A stretch of 33,929 bases of DNA from Halanaerobium congolense (GCF_004366375.1 NZ_SOEF01000031.1:1-33929); one strand, 5' to 3'. Positions 23,098 to 31,983 are shown, counted from the stretch's first letter. Numbers and translations are program-made. Notes: generated by a model from the sequence alone, not told the origin.

Positions 23098-25650
23098 ATG
23101 AAAGCTGAAATGGAAAAATTATTTAGTTGTTTAAATAAATATAAGGAAAAAGCAGTGGCCAGAAAAAATGCTTATGGACTTGATCCTAGGCCTTTAGAAG
23201 CAGAAAAAGTAAATTGTCTTTTTTCTGGCTTAAAATTAGATGGTTTAGAATCTAAAAAATTTAAAATATTTAAGCTAGAAAGGCTTGATAAGTTACTTTT
23301 GCGTTTGATTTCTCAGGAAATCAAAAGAGGGACATTCCCTGCTTCACATGCTAAGGCTGAAGGTTTGGCTCAAATTATTAAAGAAGCCGTAATTCGAGAT
23401 CAAGAAAATCAATATTTAAGTTCACATAAAGCGTTAAAGCTGCTGGCGGATATGAAAGGTGGGGCAGCAACCTCCAGACTTGTTGATTTATTTGCTAAAG
23501 AAATTCATAGAGATCAGATTATTGAAATTTTAAAAGAAACGGTATTAGTAACAAAATCTGATTTTGAAAAATTAGTAGAACTTGCAGCAGAAAACTCATA
23601 TTTTAAAAAGAAGATTGATGAGTTAATGTTAAGTTGGTCTTATAGAGATTTTGCTGAAAACTGGGAACTTAAACCTGAATATGAGGGCTTATCTTTACGA
23701 GTTGGTGATAATATTACAACCGGGCATTTAAGCCCTTCTAAAAATGCTAACAGCCGTACAGATCAACCTCGGCATGCCCAATTTGTAATGGATGGTCGTG
23801 ATGATGAAGAAAACTTTTGGGAAAGATTAAATGAGCTTAAAGAAGAAGGAACTAATGTATTCTTTACAGCCGGCAGGGCATTGGGTGAAGGATCATCAAG
23901 AAAATCAGCTACTTATACTATGCAGCAGCTTTTAGGTAGGCCTGTAAAAGGCGAGCCAGAAAAGAAAAAAGGTGGAGTTGTAGTTGCTAAAAGTTTTGCT
24001 CCTATTTTTAAAGAATCATTGGTCGCCTCCGGAATTTTACCTCTGGAAGCAGATACATCTGAGATTGAAGAAGGAGATAAACTCAAAGTAAAGCTTGAAG
24101 CAAAAAAAATATTAGTTAATGACAGTACAGAACTTGATATAAAATTACCAATTGACTATAAACTGAAGAAAATTGCTGCCGGAGGTATGACTTATTTTGA
24201 TGCAGGTAATGAACTGCAGACTATGGCTCTTGCTTACTGCCGAGAGAATGGTATCAAAACTGGAGCTGTTAAAACTCCAGCTGAAGAGAATGTTGTCAGA
24301 GAAGATTCCAAGCCACCTCAAACTTTGGCTCAAAAGATTGTAGCTTATAATAGACTTGATGGAAAAGATACAATTTTACCTGGAGAAACAGCTCAGGTTA
24401 AAATGCGAGGAGCTTTTTCTCAGGACACAACCGGTCCAATGACTATGGATGAATATCAGTCAATGGCTGGTGGTGACTTTGGTGCAGAATTTGTAGTACA
24501 GTCTTTATGTCACACTGGTGAATGTCCTTCTAGTTCAGAAAGAGATACTCATAAGTTTTTACATGACTTTGTTACCGAACGTGGTGGAGTTTGTCTGCAG
24601 ACTGGTGAAGGTATAATTCATACTATTGGTAATCGCTTTGTTTTACCAACTGATGTAATTGTTGGTGGGGATTCTCATACCAGGACTCCACGTGGAGTGT
24701 CTTTTCCCGCAGCTTCAGATATTGTAGCTGGAGTTATGAAATACGGTAAGCAGGATTTAACCATGGACGAGTCTGTTAAAGTTAAGTTTACAGGTCGACC
24801 ACCTGCTGGTATTACAGCTCGGGACTTAGTTTCTGCTTTAGTAATTTATGCAGATAAAACTGTAGGTAAGGATGTCTATAATGGACGGATTATTGAGATG
24901 GAAGGGTTAGAATTCTTATCCTCAGATGAACGCTATATTCTAACAAATGCTGTGGCAGAGAGAAGTGCTTCAGCTGGAGTAGTTCCATCTGACGAACTAA
25001 CTATTGAAACTATCAAAGAAAATCTACAATATTTAAAATCTAGACCAGATGCGGATTCTTCTCCATCTGTAAAAAACACAATTAAAGCGATAGAAGAATA
25101 TTTAGAAGCTCCTGTATTATTTGAAGCTGATGCAGATGCAGAATATGCAGCAGAAATCGAAATTCCATTAGAAGAACTTTCTGAACCACTAGTTGCTAAG
25201 CCACATCATCCTGATAATGTGGCTCCTATAAGTGAGGTTCAGGGAGAAGAAATTGATGAGGTTTATATTGGCAGTTGTGTTGGTGGAGATTTGAAGAGTA
25301 TCAAAGAGGCAGCAGAGGTAATCGACGGCCATCAAATCCCACAGGATGTTAATGTGGTTGTGGGCCCTGCCTCTCGTGATATTTATGAAGAACTGATTGT
25401 TGATGGAACAATGGCTAAGTTAACTCATGCTGGGGCAACAGTAATTATGCCCGGCTGTGGATTGTGTATGGGTAATAAGCGTCGTATTGGATCAGGTTCT
25501 ACAGCTTTTACTACAACTACTCGTAACTACCAATCACGAATCGGACCATCTGATTCCAGAACCTATCTTGGCAGTGCTCAAGTAGCAGGGTGTGTAGCCG
25601 TACTCGGCCATATTCCAAGTAAGGAAGAGTATTTTAAACTATATAAATAA
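23098..25650 (+). CDS. acnB: Aconitate hydratase, AcnB type
   Basis: Interconverts citrate and isocitrate with a [4Fe-4S] cluster. The 850-residue protein has the AcnB order: a HEAT-like helical N-terminal domain (about 1-160), the swivel domain (about 185-390, with GLSLRVGDNITTGHLSPS and GRALGEGSSRKSA), then the three catalytic domains. Cluster ligands are C727 (GSCVGG), C787 and C790 (PGCGLCMGN), spaced as in E. coli AcnB. Other catalytic blocks include CHTGECPSSSERDTH and GGDSHTRTPRGVSFP. ATG 23098 follows GAGGGGAGAG. Together with the isocitrate dehydrogenase it forms the citrate to 2-oxoglutarate route, probably for glutamate synthesis in a fermentative organism; citrate synthase is not in the window. 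Confidence 0.93.
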   Translation: MKAEMEKLFSCLNKYKEKAVARKNAYGLDPRPLEAEKVNCLFSGLKLDGLESKKFKIFKLERLDKLLLRLISQEIKRGTFPASHAKAEGLAQIIKEAVIRDQENQYLSSHKALKLLADMKGGAATSRLVDLFAKEIHRDQIIEILKETVLVTKSDFEKLVELAAENSYFKKKIDELMLSWSYRDFAENWELKPEYEGLSLRVGDNITTGHLSPSKNANSRTDQPRHAQFVMDGRDDEENFWERLNELKEEGTNVFFTAGRALGEGSSRKSATYTMQQLLGRPVKGEPEKKKGGVVVAKSFAPIFKESLVASGILPLEADTSEIEEGDKLKVKLEAKKILVNDSTELDIKLPIDYKLKKIAAGGMTYFDAGNELQTMALAYCRENGIKTGAVKTPAEENVVREDSKPPQTLAQKIVAYNRLDGKDTILPGETAQVKMRGAFSQDTTGPMTMDEYQSMAGGDFGAEFVVQSLCHTGECPSSSERDTHKFLHDFVTERGGVCLQTGEGIIHTIGNRFVLPTDVIVGGDSHTRTPRGVSFPAASDIVAGVMKYGKQDLTMDESVKVKFTGRPPAGITARDLVSALVIYADKTVGKDVYNGRIIEMEGLEFLSSDERYILTNAVAERSASAGVVPSDELTIETIKENLQYLKSRPDADSSPSVKNTIKAIEEYLEAPVLFEADADAEYAAEIEIPLEELSEPLVAKPHHPDNVAPISEVQGEEIDEVYIGSCVGGDLKSIKEAAEVIDGHQIPQDVNVVVGPASRDIYEELIVDGTMAKLTHAGATVIMPGCGLCMGNKRRIGSGSTAFTTTTRNYQSRIGPSDSRTYLGSAQVAGCVAVLGHIPSKEEYFKLYK

Positions 25651-25821
25651 CGTTCACCTACCGATTATAGGACCAATTATTTCCATTTGAAAATTATATA
25701 ACCTGAAAAATGGGATTTAAAAATCCGATTTAAGGGATTAAAAAAAGAGAAACTTGAGATGAGGCTTTCTATTTTAAAAATAGTGAGCTGAGTTAAGAGA
25801 ATCTTTCTTAAATGTTCTTTA

Positions 25822-25856
25822 TAATCCCTATCTTTGTTTAGATAGGGATTATTTCA
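25822..25856 (+). terminator. Terminator after the aconitase gene
   Basis: TAATCCCTATC at 25822-25832 pairs perfectly with GATAGGGATTA at 25841-25851 around an eight-base loop, followed by TTTCATT. The poor T run makes termination less certain. The preceding 170 bases contain no element I recognise, although I looked for thiamine and cobalamin riboswitch cores because of the transporter that follows. Confidence 0.65.
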
Positions 25857-25906
25857 TTGTGTGCTCCTTAAATTATAAATTTCATTAATTGTAAAGGAGA
25901 GATTAA

Positions 25907-26698
25907 GTGAAACTAAAAAGCAAAAAGATTAAGGCTTTGATTTTGCCATTACTTATTTTAATCTGCTGGTATTTAGGAAGTGAATCAGGATTTTTTAATT
26001 CATATATTCTACCTTCTCCTGCTAGAATATTGAAAACTTTTTTAGATTTACTTAAAAATGGATTATTGATTAAACATTTATTAGTTAGTTTTTACAGAGT
26101 ATTTGTAGGGTTCAGCCTAACCTTTGTTGCAGCTTTTTCATTAGCACTTTTAATTGCTTTAAATGATTGGCTGACAGATTATATTACACCTACTTTAGAA
26201 TTTATTCGCCATATTCCCCCTATTGCTTTAATACCAATTTTGATTTTGTGGTTAGGGATTGGGGAAAAACCTAAAATAACAGTTATAATTCTTGCTACAT
26301 TTTTTCCTGTATTTTTAAACACTCTTAGCGGTATCAGTAACTGTGACCCAAAGTTAAAAGAAGTTGGAGAAATATTTGGTCTGAGTAAATGGGAAAGTTT
26401 TTATCGAATTATTTTACCTCAGGCTGTACCTTCAATTATTGTGGGAATGCAGATAGCTTTAGGCTACAGTTGGCGTTCTTTAATTGGAGCAGAATTAATC
26501 GCTGCTTCGGCTGGAATAGGTTACATGATAATTGATGCTGAACAGCTTTCTCGTCCTGATATTATAATAGTCGGTGTTTTTACAATTGGGATTTTTGGTT
26601 ATTTAATTGATTATTTTTTTTTCAAACTTACTCAAAAATTAATATATTCTGGAGGGAAAGAAGATGAAATCAATCATTCAAATCAAAAATTTAACTAA
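25907..26698 (+). CDS. NitT/TauT-type ABC transporter permease (SsuC/TauC-like)
   Basis: Inner-membrane permease, 263 residues, about six helices. The opening WYLGSESGFFNSYILPSPARIL is a standard start of this family, IRHIPPIALIPILILWLGIGE is the conserved loop and helix (quoted in part: PPIALIPILILWLGIGE), and the docking region is AVPSIIVGMQIALGYSWRS. The start is GTG 25907 with AAAGGAGA at 25893-25900. It overlaps the ATPase gene by 35 bases. The order permease, ATPase, binding protein differs from the more common binding-protein-first order. Substrates of the family include sulfonates, nitrate, bicarbonate, riboflavin and thiamine precursors; none can be chosen here. Confidence 0.87.
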   Translation: MKLKSKKIKALILPLLILICWYLGSESGFFNSYILPSPARILKTFLDLLKNGLLIKHLLVSFYRVFVGFSLTFVAAFSLALLIALNDWLTDYITPTLEFIRHIPPIALIPILILWLGIGEKPKITVIILATFFPVFLNTLSGISNCDPKLKEVGEIFGLSKWESFYRIILPQAVPSIIVGMQIALGYSWRSLIGAELIAASAGIGYMIIDAEQLSRPDIIIVGVFTIGIFGYLIDYFFFKLTQKLIYSGGKEDEINHSNQKFN

Positions 26699-27380
26699 AA
26701 AATATAAGATTGAAGGGCGAGAAATAAGGGCTTTAAATAATATAAACTTAGAAATTAATGGGGGGAGTTTTACAACCATAGTTGGTAAAAGTGGCTGTGG
26801 AAAAAGTACCTTTCTTAGAATAATAGCTGGACTTGAAACAGCTACTTCAGGTCAGATTTTCGGAACAAATAAAATAAAGAGTTCTCTGGTTTTCCAAGAA
26901 GCGAGACTGATGCCCTGGTTAACAGTTGAAGAAAATATCCTTTTCCCCTTAAAAAACAAGAAAAAAAATAAGATTCAGCCAAAAGTTGAAGAGAAGCTGC
27001 AGCTTTTGGGTTTAAAGGAATTTAAAGATGCCTATCCCGATCAAATTTCTGGAGGAATGGCTCAAAGAACTGCTTTAGGCAGAGCATTAATTTTTGAATC
27101 AGATCTTATTTTAATGGATGAACCATTAGGATCTCTTGATGCTTTTAATAGATATAAGCTGCAGGAGGAATTAAAAAATATATTTTCAGAAAATGATAAA
27201 ACTGTAATCTTTGTTACTCATGATATTGATGAAGCGATTTTTTTAGGTGATCAAGTTTTGGTAATGGATTCAGGAGCTATTATTGAGCAGTTTAATTTAA
27301 AGAAAGAACTTAATCTTTTGAAGGATAAAGAAAAATACCTTGAATTAAAAGAGGAAATATTATCTGAACTTAAAGCTTAA
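26664..27380 (+). CDS. NitT/TauT-type ABC transporter ATPase (SsuB/TauB-like)
   Basis: Cytoplasmic ATPase of 238 residues. Walker A is VGKSGCGKST, the Q-loop is LVFQEARLMPWLTVEENI as in SsuB/TauB (MPW is typical), the signature is ISGGMAQRTALGRAL, Walker B is LILMDEPLGSLDAF and the switch histidine is in FVTHDIDEAI. GGAGGGA at 26651-26657 precedes ATG 26664, inside the end of the permease gene, so coupling is likely. It serves the permease upstream and the binding protein downstream. Confidence 0.9.
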   Translation: MKSIIQIKNLTKKYKIEGREIRALNNINLEINGGSFTTIVGKSGCGKSTFLRIIAGLETATSGQIFGTNKIKSSLVFQEARLMPWLTVEENILFPLKNKKKNKIQPKVEEKLQLLGLKEFKDAYPDQISGGMAQRTALGRALIFESDLILMDEPLGSLDAFNRYKLQEELKNIFSENDKTVIFVTHDIDEAIFLGDQVLVMDSGAIIEQFNLKKELNLLKDKEKYLELKEEILSELKA

Positions 27381-27458
27381 TAATATTAAAATTTATAAAA
27401 AAGTGTTCAAAATAAATTTTTATTTATCTAAAAAAAAATAAAAAGGGGAATGATTTTA

Positions 27459-28409
27459 ATGAAAAATAAAATTATAAATATCTCAACAATTATTTTAATT
27501 ATTACGTTCATTTTTTCAGCTGTACCAACAACTTTTTCCGCATCAAAGCTAGAAGAAGTATCTATTTCTTATGTTAAACTGCCTTTAAATGTGCCATCAA
27601 TAGTAGAAAAAGAAAAGCAATTATTTGAAAAAGAGTTTAATCCAGATGGGATAGAGGTAAACTTTCCAGAGATTACACAGGGATCTAAGATGACACAGGC
27701 AGTTGCTGCAGGGTCTTTAGATTTTTGTAATGCTTTAGGAGGGACTTCTTTAATTTTAGCTGCGGCCAATGGAGTTGATATTAAGATGATAGGGACTTAC
27801 AGTCGGGCCCCAAAAGCTTTTAATATTATGGCTAAAGATCCTGATATTCAGACAACTGCCGATCTTCGTGGCAAAAAAGTTGTAGGACCGAAAGGAACTA
27901 TACTGCATCAACTGCTTTTGGCTTCACTAGTAGAAAATAATTTAGACTTAAATGATCTTGAATTTGTTAATTTAGGAATTGCAAGGGGGATTTCGGCTCT
28001 TTTAGCTGGAAGTGCAGATGCTGCATTGGTTGCTGGACCAGCTGTACCCCAGGCGCTAAAAAATGGTGCTCATATTATTGAAAGTGGTGAAGGACTCTTA
28101 GATGCAACAATTGTAATAGCTGTTAGTGGTGAATTTTTAGATAAACATCCTGCAGTTGTTGAGCGCTACCTTAGAGTTCATCAGAAAAGTTTAAAGTTTA
28201 TGGAAGAAAACCCGGAAGAAACTTTTACAATGGTGGCAGAAGAAACTGGAATTTCTAAAGAAAATGTCGAAAAGATGTATTCCTGGTATGACTTTAATCC
28301 TGAAATTACAGAATCAGATATTACTGAATTGAAAAAAACTCAGGATTTTTTGTTTGAAAATGGAATGCTTTTAGAATCAATTGAAATTGAAAGCTTAATT
28401 GTAGAATAA
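27459..28409 (+). CDS. NitT/TauT-type ABC transporter substrate-binding protein
   Basis: Periplasmic binding protein of 316 residues. A signal peptide of about 27 residues ends near TFSA with no lipobox cysteine. The SsuA/TauA-like layout is visible in QGSKMTQAVAAGSLDF, PKGTILHQLL, GSADAALVAGPAVPQAL and FLDKHPAVVERYLRVHQK. ATG 27450 is in frame, but AAGGGG at 27443-27448 is only one base from it and ten from ATG 27459; I prefer 27459. It lies 78 bases after the ATPase gene. The ligand is unknown; sulfonates are the common annotation for this pattern but nothing here proves it. Confidence 0.83.
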   Translation: MKNKIINISTIILIITFIFSAVPTTFSASKLEEVSISYVKLPLNVPSIVEKEKQLFEKEFNPDGIEVNFPEITQGSKMTQAVAAGSLDFCNALGGTSLILAAANGVDIKMIGTYSRAPKAFNIMAKDPDIQTTADLRGKKVVGPKGTILHQLLLASLVENNLDLNDLEFVNLGIARGISALLAGSADAALVAGPAVPQALKNGAHIIESGEGLLDATIVIAVSGEFLDKHPAVVERYLRVHQKSLKFMEENPEETFTMVAEETGISKENVEKMYSWYDFNPEITESDITELKKTQDFLFENGMLLESIEIESLIVE

Positions 28410-28480
28410 CTTAACTAAATCAAAGCTTGTTTTTTTAGTTAAAATTATATATAATTAAAAACTGCTGCATCATAAAGATT

Positions 28481-28533
28481 AGCTGTCTGCTGATTAGAAA
28501 TTTTAATTGGCTGGCAGCTTTATTTTCTTTTTC
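28481..28533 (+). terminator. Terminator after the NitT/TauT-type operon
   Basis: AGCTGTC at 28481-28487 pairs with GGCAGCT at 28513-28519 (one G-T), followed by a T-rich run to 28533. An AT-rich perfect stem, TTAACTAAA at 28411-28419 with TTTAGTTAA at 28434-28442, lies just after the stop codon and may add to 3' end formation. Confidence 0.6.
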
Positions 28534-28566
28534 AAAGAAAAATCATGCAAATAAAGGGAGATTATA

Positions 28567-30600
28567 ATGAGCAATTTATTAGATGATTTAAATAAAAAAC
28601 AGAAGCTTGCGGCTCAGACTTTAAAAGGGGCTGTACTGGTACTTGCAGGGGCAGGAAGTGGTAAAACAAGAACTTTAACTTATAGAACAGCAAATCTAAT
28701 TGCTGCAGGTGTTGATCCAAAAAATATTTTAACTGTTACATTTACCAATAGAGCCGCAGATGATATGAAAGCTAAAATCAGTAAATTAATTGGAACAGAC
28801 ATTATAAATAAGATGAATTTAGGTACTTTTCACAGTATTTGCTTAAAAATACTGAGAGATAACTTAAAAAAAGTTGATCGCTCTGAAGGGTGTTTGATTT
28901 ATGATACAACTGATTCGATTGCAATAGTAGAAGATATTATTTTCGATTTTGATTTGGAAGAAACAAAATACGATCCTAAAACGGTTTATAATATAATCTC
29001 TAAAGCAAAGATGGAATTGGTAAATCCTAATTACTTAACAGAAAAGTATGCTCAGGAAGATAATCAGTGGTCAGAGCATTTTTATAAAATTGTAAGCAGA
29101 GTTTATAATGAATATGAAAGAGTTTTAACAAATAATAATTGTTTTGATTTCAATGATTTAATAAAAAAGACAATAGAACTTTTAGAAGCTGATACAGAAA
29201 TTTTAAAAAAATATCAAAATCAATTTAAATATATTCAGGTTGATGAGTATCAGGATGTTAATCATTCGCAATACCATCTAATTTCGTTATTAGCCAAACC
29301 TCAAAAAAATATTTTTGTTGTGGGCGATGATTGGCAGGGCATCTATGGATTTCGAGGGGCAGATATCAGCAACATTTTAGAATTTGAATATGATTATCCG
29401 GAAGCTGAAGTAATTAAACTTGAGAGAAACTATAGAAGTTCGAATAATATTATTTCTGCTTCAAATCAGTTGATAAACAATAATATACAGAATAAAAAAA
29501 AGGAGGCCTGGACGGCTGCAGCTGATGGAGCACCTATCTTTATTGCTGGTGCAGAAAGCCCCTTAGTAGAGGCTAAGTATGTCTGCAAGAGAATAAATAA
29601 TTTGGTGGATTTTTATAATTATAAGCTTAGTGATATTGCAATATTGTGCCGCAGTCATTTTCAGTCTATACAGCTGCAAAATCAGCTGCCCAAATTTAGA
29701 ATTCCACATCAACTGGTAGGAGGAGTTAGTTTTTTTGACCGCCAAGAAATCCGTTATTTTGTTAATTATCTTAAATTGCTGGTCAACCCCAATGATCGGC
29801 TTGCTTTAAAACGTTTGTTTAGAATTGAAGTTCATGGAGTCGGAGAAATCTTACTGAGTGAAATAAATAAATATGCACGTAAAAATCAGATGGAAATTAC
29901 AGATGTCTTTGAAAGTCCTACTGTAGTTAAAGGAATTGGAAATAATAAAGCAGCAAATATTATTGAATTTCAACGGCGGGTTATTGACAGTATTTATGAT
30001 CTAAGGGAAGAAAACCTGCCGATGCATCAGAAAGCTTTCGAATTATATCAGAGAGTAGATTTTGATAAAAATGTTTTAGCTGAATTAGATGATCCTGAAG
30101 GCAGGAAGAAATATATGAATATGTTTTTGGATGATATGGCTGATTTTCAAAAGAACAATCCCGGCCGCGGGCTTTATGATTATCTATTAATTAACAAATT
30201 AATTTCTGATAAAGATATTACTGAAGATAATCAGGAAAAAGTAAAAGTCATGACAGCACATTCTGCTAAAGGTTTAGAATTTCCAGTAGTTTTTATTATT
30301 GGTGTTGAAGAAGAAGTTTTTCCACATTTAAAGAGTCTAGAAGAAAAAGAGTCTGGTCAAAATCAATATGCTGTTGAAGAAGAGCGGAGATTATTTTATG
30401 TTGCAATGACTAGAGCAGAAAAATTATTATTTATTTCTTTTTCTAAGCAAAAACTTTCAAATGAACAGGGGCAGTATAAACAAATTATGCCATCTAGGTT
30501 TTTATATGAGCTTCCTGACCAAAGACTTGATTTCACCAGTGTAGAAAGTAAAAAAGGTGGGTCAGGAATTCAAATGCGGAAAAATGTAGAAGTGATATAA
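28567..30600 (+). CDS. UvrD/PcrA-like superfamily 1 DNA helicase
   Basis: ATP-dependent 3'-5' DNA helicase of 677 residues. The helicase motifs run in order: Q (LNKKQKLAAQ), Walker A AGAGSGKTRTL, Ia (VTFTNRAADDMK), II (QVDEYQDVN), III (GDDWQGIYGFRGAD), IV (LERNYRSS), V (MTAHSAKGLEFPVVFI) and VI (EEERRLFYVAMTRAEKLL). It is somewhat shorter than the ~720-750 residues of PcrA and lacks an obvious long basic tail, so it may be a second, PcrA-like paralogue instead of the housekeeping enzyme. It begins behind AAAGGGAG at 28554-28561. It stands alone between two transport operons. Confidence 0.87.
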   Translation: MSNLLDDLNKKQKLAAQTLKGAVLVLAGAGSGKTRTLTYRTANLIAAGVDPKNILTVTFTNRAADDMKAKISKLIGTDIINKMNLGTFHSICLKILRDNLKKVDRSEGCLIYDTTDSIAIVEDIIFDFDLEETKYDPKTVYNIISKAKMELVNPNYLTEKYAQEDNQWSEHFYKIVSRVYNEYERVLTNNNCFDFNDLIKKTIELLEADTEILKKYQNQFKYIQVDEYQDVNHSQYHLISLLAKPQKNIFVVGDDWQGIYGFRGADISNILEFEYDYPEAEVIKLERNYRSSNNIISASNQLINNNIQNKKKEAWTAAADGAPIFIAGAESPLVEAKYVCKRINNLVDFYNYKLSDIAILCRSHFQSIQLQNQLPKFRIPHQLVGGVSFFDRQEIRYFVNYLKLLVNPNDRLALKRLFRIEVHGVGEILLSEINKYARKNQMEITDVFESPTVVKGIGNNKAANIIEFQRRVIDSIYDLREENLPMHQKAFELYQRVDFDKNVLAELDDPEGRKKYMNMFLDDMADFQKNNPGRGLYDYLLINKLISDKDITEDNQEKVKVMTAHSAKGLEFPVVFIIGVEEEVFPHLKSLEEKESGQNQYAVEEERRLFYVAMTRAEKLLFISFSKQKLSNEQGQYKQIMPSRFLYELPDQRLDFTSVESKKGGSGIQMRKNVEVI

Positions 30601-30638
30601 GGCTATGTGTTTTATTTCATTTGTATCATATTTCACTT

Positions 30639-30674
30639 GTACCAGGTACAAAAAGGCCTTTTTGTACCTGGTAC
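30639..30674. repeat. 36-bp perfect palindrome, REP-like
   Basis: The 36 bases form an uninterrupted perfect palindrome centred on GGCC (30655-30658). Each arm contains GTACCAGGTAC followed by five A, so each arm is itself a smaller inverted repeat (GTACC/GGTAC). It lies 38 bases after the helicase stop and 35 bases before the -35 of the methionine importer promoter. As RNA it could end the helicase transcript in either orientation. Confidence 0.75.
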
Positions 30675-30699
30675 CAATATGCTTTGGTACCAATATGCT
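30670..30699. repeat. Tandem direct repeat with 16-base period
   Basis: GGTACCAATATGCT occurs at 30670-30683 and again at 30686-30699, two bases apart. The first copy overlaps the right end of the large palindrome, so the second GGTACC copy may come from duplication of the element's edge. Confidence 0.8.
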
Positions 30700-30709
30700 G
30701 AAATAATCC

Positions 30710-30738
30710 TTGACAGAGTTAAAATTGAGTGATAGAAT
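30710..30738 (+). promoter_or_regulatory. Consensus sigma-A promoter of the met importer operon
   Basis: TTGACA at 30710-30715, a 17-base spacer and TAGAAT at 30733-30738, with TG at 30730-30731 giving an extended -10. It is the strongest promoter match in the window and lies about 30 bases before the SAM-I aptamer, so the riboswitch is at the front of the transcript. Confidence 0.85.
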
Positions 30739-30765
30739 TTTATATAACTTAAAAAGAAAATAAAA

Positions 30766-30902
30766 ATCATCAAGAGCGGTGGAGGGACTGGCCCTAAGAT
30801 ACCCGGCAACCTACTTAAAATCTTTAGTAAGGTGCTAATTCCAGCATTCCAGCAAGGAATGATAGATGAGAGGTAATTGAATCCTCTCATGAGGATTTTT
30901 TT
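30766..30902 (+). ncRNA. SAM-I (S-box) riboswitch with terminator
   Basis: The S-box core is clear: CAAGAGCGGTGGAGGGACTG at 30771-30790, then GGCCC, ACCCGGCAACC at 30801-30811, GGTGCTAATTCC at 30831-30842 and GATAGATGAGAGG at 30861-30873. P1 forms from TCATC (30767-30771) and GATGA (30865-30869). TGAGAGG (30867-30873) can instead pair with CCTCTCA (30883-30889) as antiterminator. AATCCTC (30880-30886) and GAGGATT (30891-30897), followed by a T run, form the terminator. These pairings are mutually exclusive. High S-adenosylmethionine should therefore hold P1 and stop transcription before metN. Confidence 0.95.
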
Positions 30903-30960
30903 CATTTCTAACTGTTCTTGATATTTGGAGCAGTTTTATTATTTTAGAGGGTGATAACTA

Positions 30961-31983
30961 TTGATAAAAATTGAGAATTTAACTAAACACTATCATGTAG
31001 CTCAGGGTAAAGTAGAAGCAATTAACGGTTTAAACCTGGAAGTTGCTGATGGTGAGATATTTGGAATGATAGGACCAAGTGGAGCCGGTAAAAGTACTTT
31101 GATTCGAATGCTTAATCTTTTAGAAAAACCAACTGCAGGAACTATTAATATTAATGGAACTGATTTGACTGAATTAAGCTCACAAAATTTAAGGACTGCA
31201 AGACAAAAAATTGGGATGATTTTTCAGCATTTTAATCTTTTGTCATCCCGTACAGTAGTGGGAAATGTTGCTTTTCCTTTAGAAATTGCTGGGGTTAAGA
31301 AAAAGGAAAGAAGAAAAAAGGCAAAAGAATTAATTGAACTTGTTGGTTTATCAGATAGGGCGGATCATTATCCGGCTCAATTATCCGGCGGCCAGAAGCA
31401 AAGAGTTGGTATCGCTAGAGCCTTAGCAAATAATCCTGATCTATTATTATCTGATGAAGCAACATCTTCTTTAGATCCAGAAAGTACCAAAGCTGTTTTA
31501 GAACTTTTGGGTAAAATTAGGGATGAAATGAATTTAACAATTATTTTAATTACTCATGAGATGGGTGTAATTAAAGATATTTGTGATCGAGTAGCTGTTT
31601 TAGAATCAGGAAAAATAATTGAGGAAGGGAAAATAATCGATATTTTTTCTAGACCCCAACAGTCACTAACTAAAAAATTTATTAGCTCGGTTATTGATTT
31701 TGACTTACCAGAAAGAATTATTAAACATGTAAAAGCAGAAAGACCTGGAGAATTAATTCGGGTTTCTTTTGTAGGAGAAACTACTAATGACCCCCATATT
31801 TCTGATCTAGTAAAACATTATTCAGTAGATGCTAACATATTATATGGTAATATTGATGAAATTCAGGGTGTGCCATTTGGAACTCTGGTTTTAGATTTAG
31901 AAGGCCAGTTAACAAACATTGAAGAAAGTATATCCTATTTGAGAAGTAAAGATTTAAGAGTTGAGGTGTTAGAGGATGTTTAA
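30961..31983 (+). CDS. metN: Methionine ABC transporter ATPase MetN
   Basis: Cytoplasmic ATPase of the methionine uptake system, 340 residues. Walker A is GPSGAGKST, the Q-loop is IFQHFNLLSSRTV, the signature is LSGGQKQRVGIARAL, the Walker B region reads LLLSDEATSSLDPES (typical of MetN) and the switch is ITHEMGVI. The last ~75 residues are the NIL regulatory domain (IRVSFVGETTNDPHISDL, then FGTLVLDLEG), which binds methionine and inhibits transport in known systems. The start is TTG 30961, set by GAGGGTGA at 30947-30954 and the family N-terminus MIKIENLTK. It lies behind the SAM-I riboswitch, which supports methionine as substrate. Confidence 0.95.
   Translation: MIKIENLTKHYHVAQGKVEAINGLNLEVADGEIFGMIGPSGAGKSTLIRMLNLLEKPTAGTININGTDLTELSSQNLRTARQKIGMIFQHFNLLSSRTVVGNVAFPLEIAGVKKKERRKKAKELIELVGLSDRADHYPAQLSGGQKQRVGIARALANNPDLLLSDEATSSLDPESTKAVLELLGKIRDEMNLTIILITHEMGVIKDICDRVAVLESGKIIEEGKIIDIFSRPQQSLTKKFISSVIDFDLPERIIKHVKAERPGELIRVSFVGETTNDPHISDLVKHYSVDANILYGNIDEIQGVPFGTLVLDLEGQLTNIEESISYLRSKDLRVEVLEDV

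Noticed and set aside
25651-25906. Riboswitch ahead of the NitT/TauT-type importer, tested because relatives move thiamine precursors.
   Set aside because: No CTGAGA core or other thiamine-switch element and no cobalamin-box core is visible; only a plain terminator hairpin is present.
28567-30600. Helicase as part of a defence system (for example a nuclease-helicase pair).
   Set aside because: Its motifs are those of an ordinary UvrD/PcrA helicase, and both neighbours are transport operons with no nuclease or defence gene.
30633-30905. 90-codon minus-strand open frame.
   Set aside because: It runs through the palindrome, promoter and SAM-I riboswitch in antisense, and its residues merely mirror the GTACC repeats.
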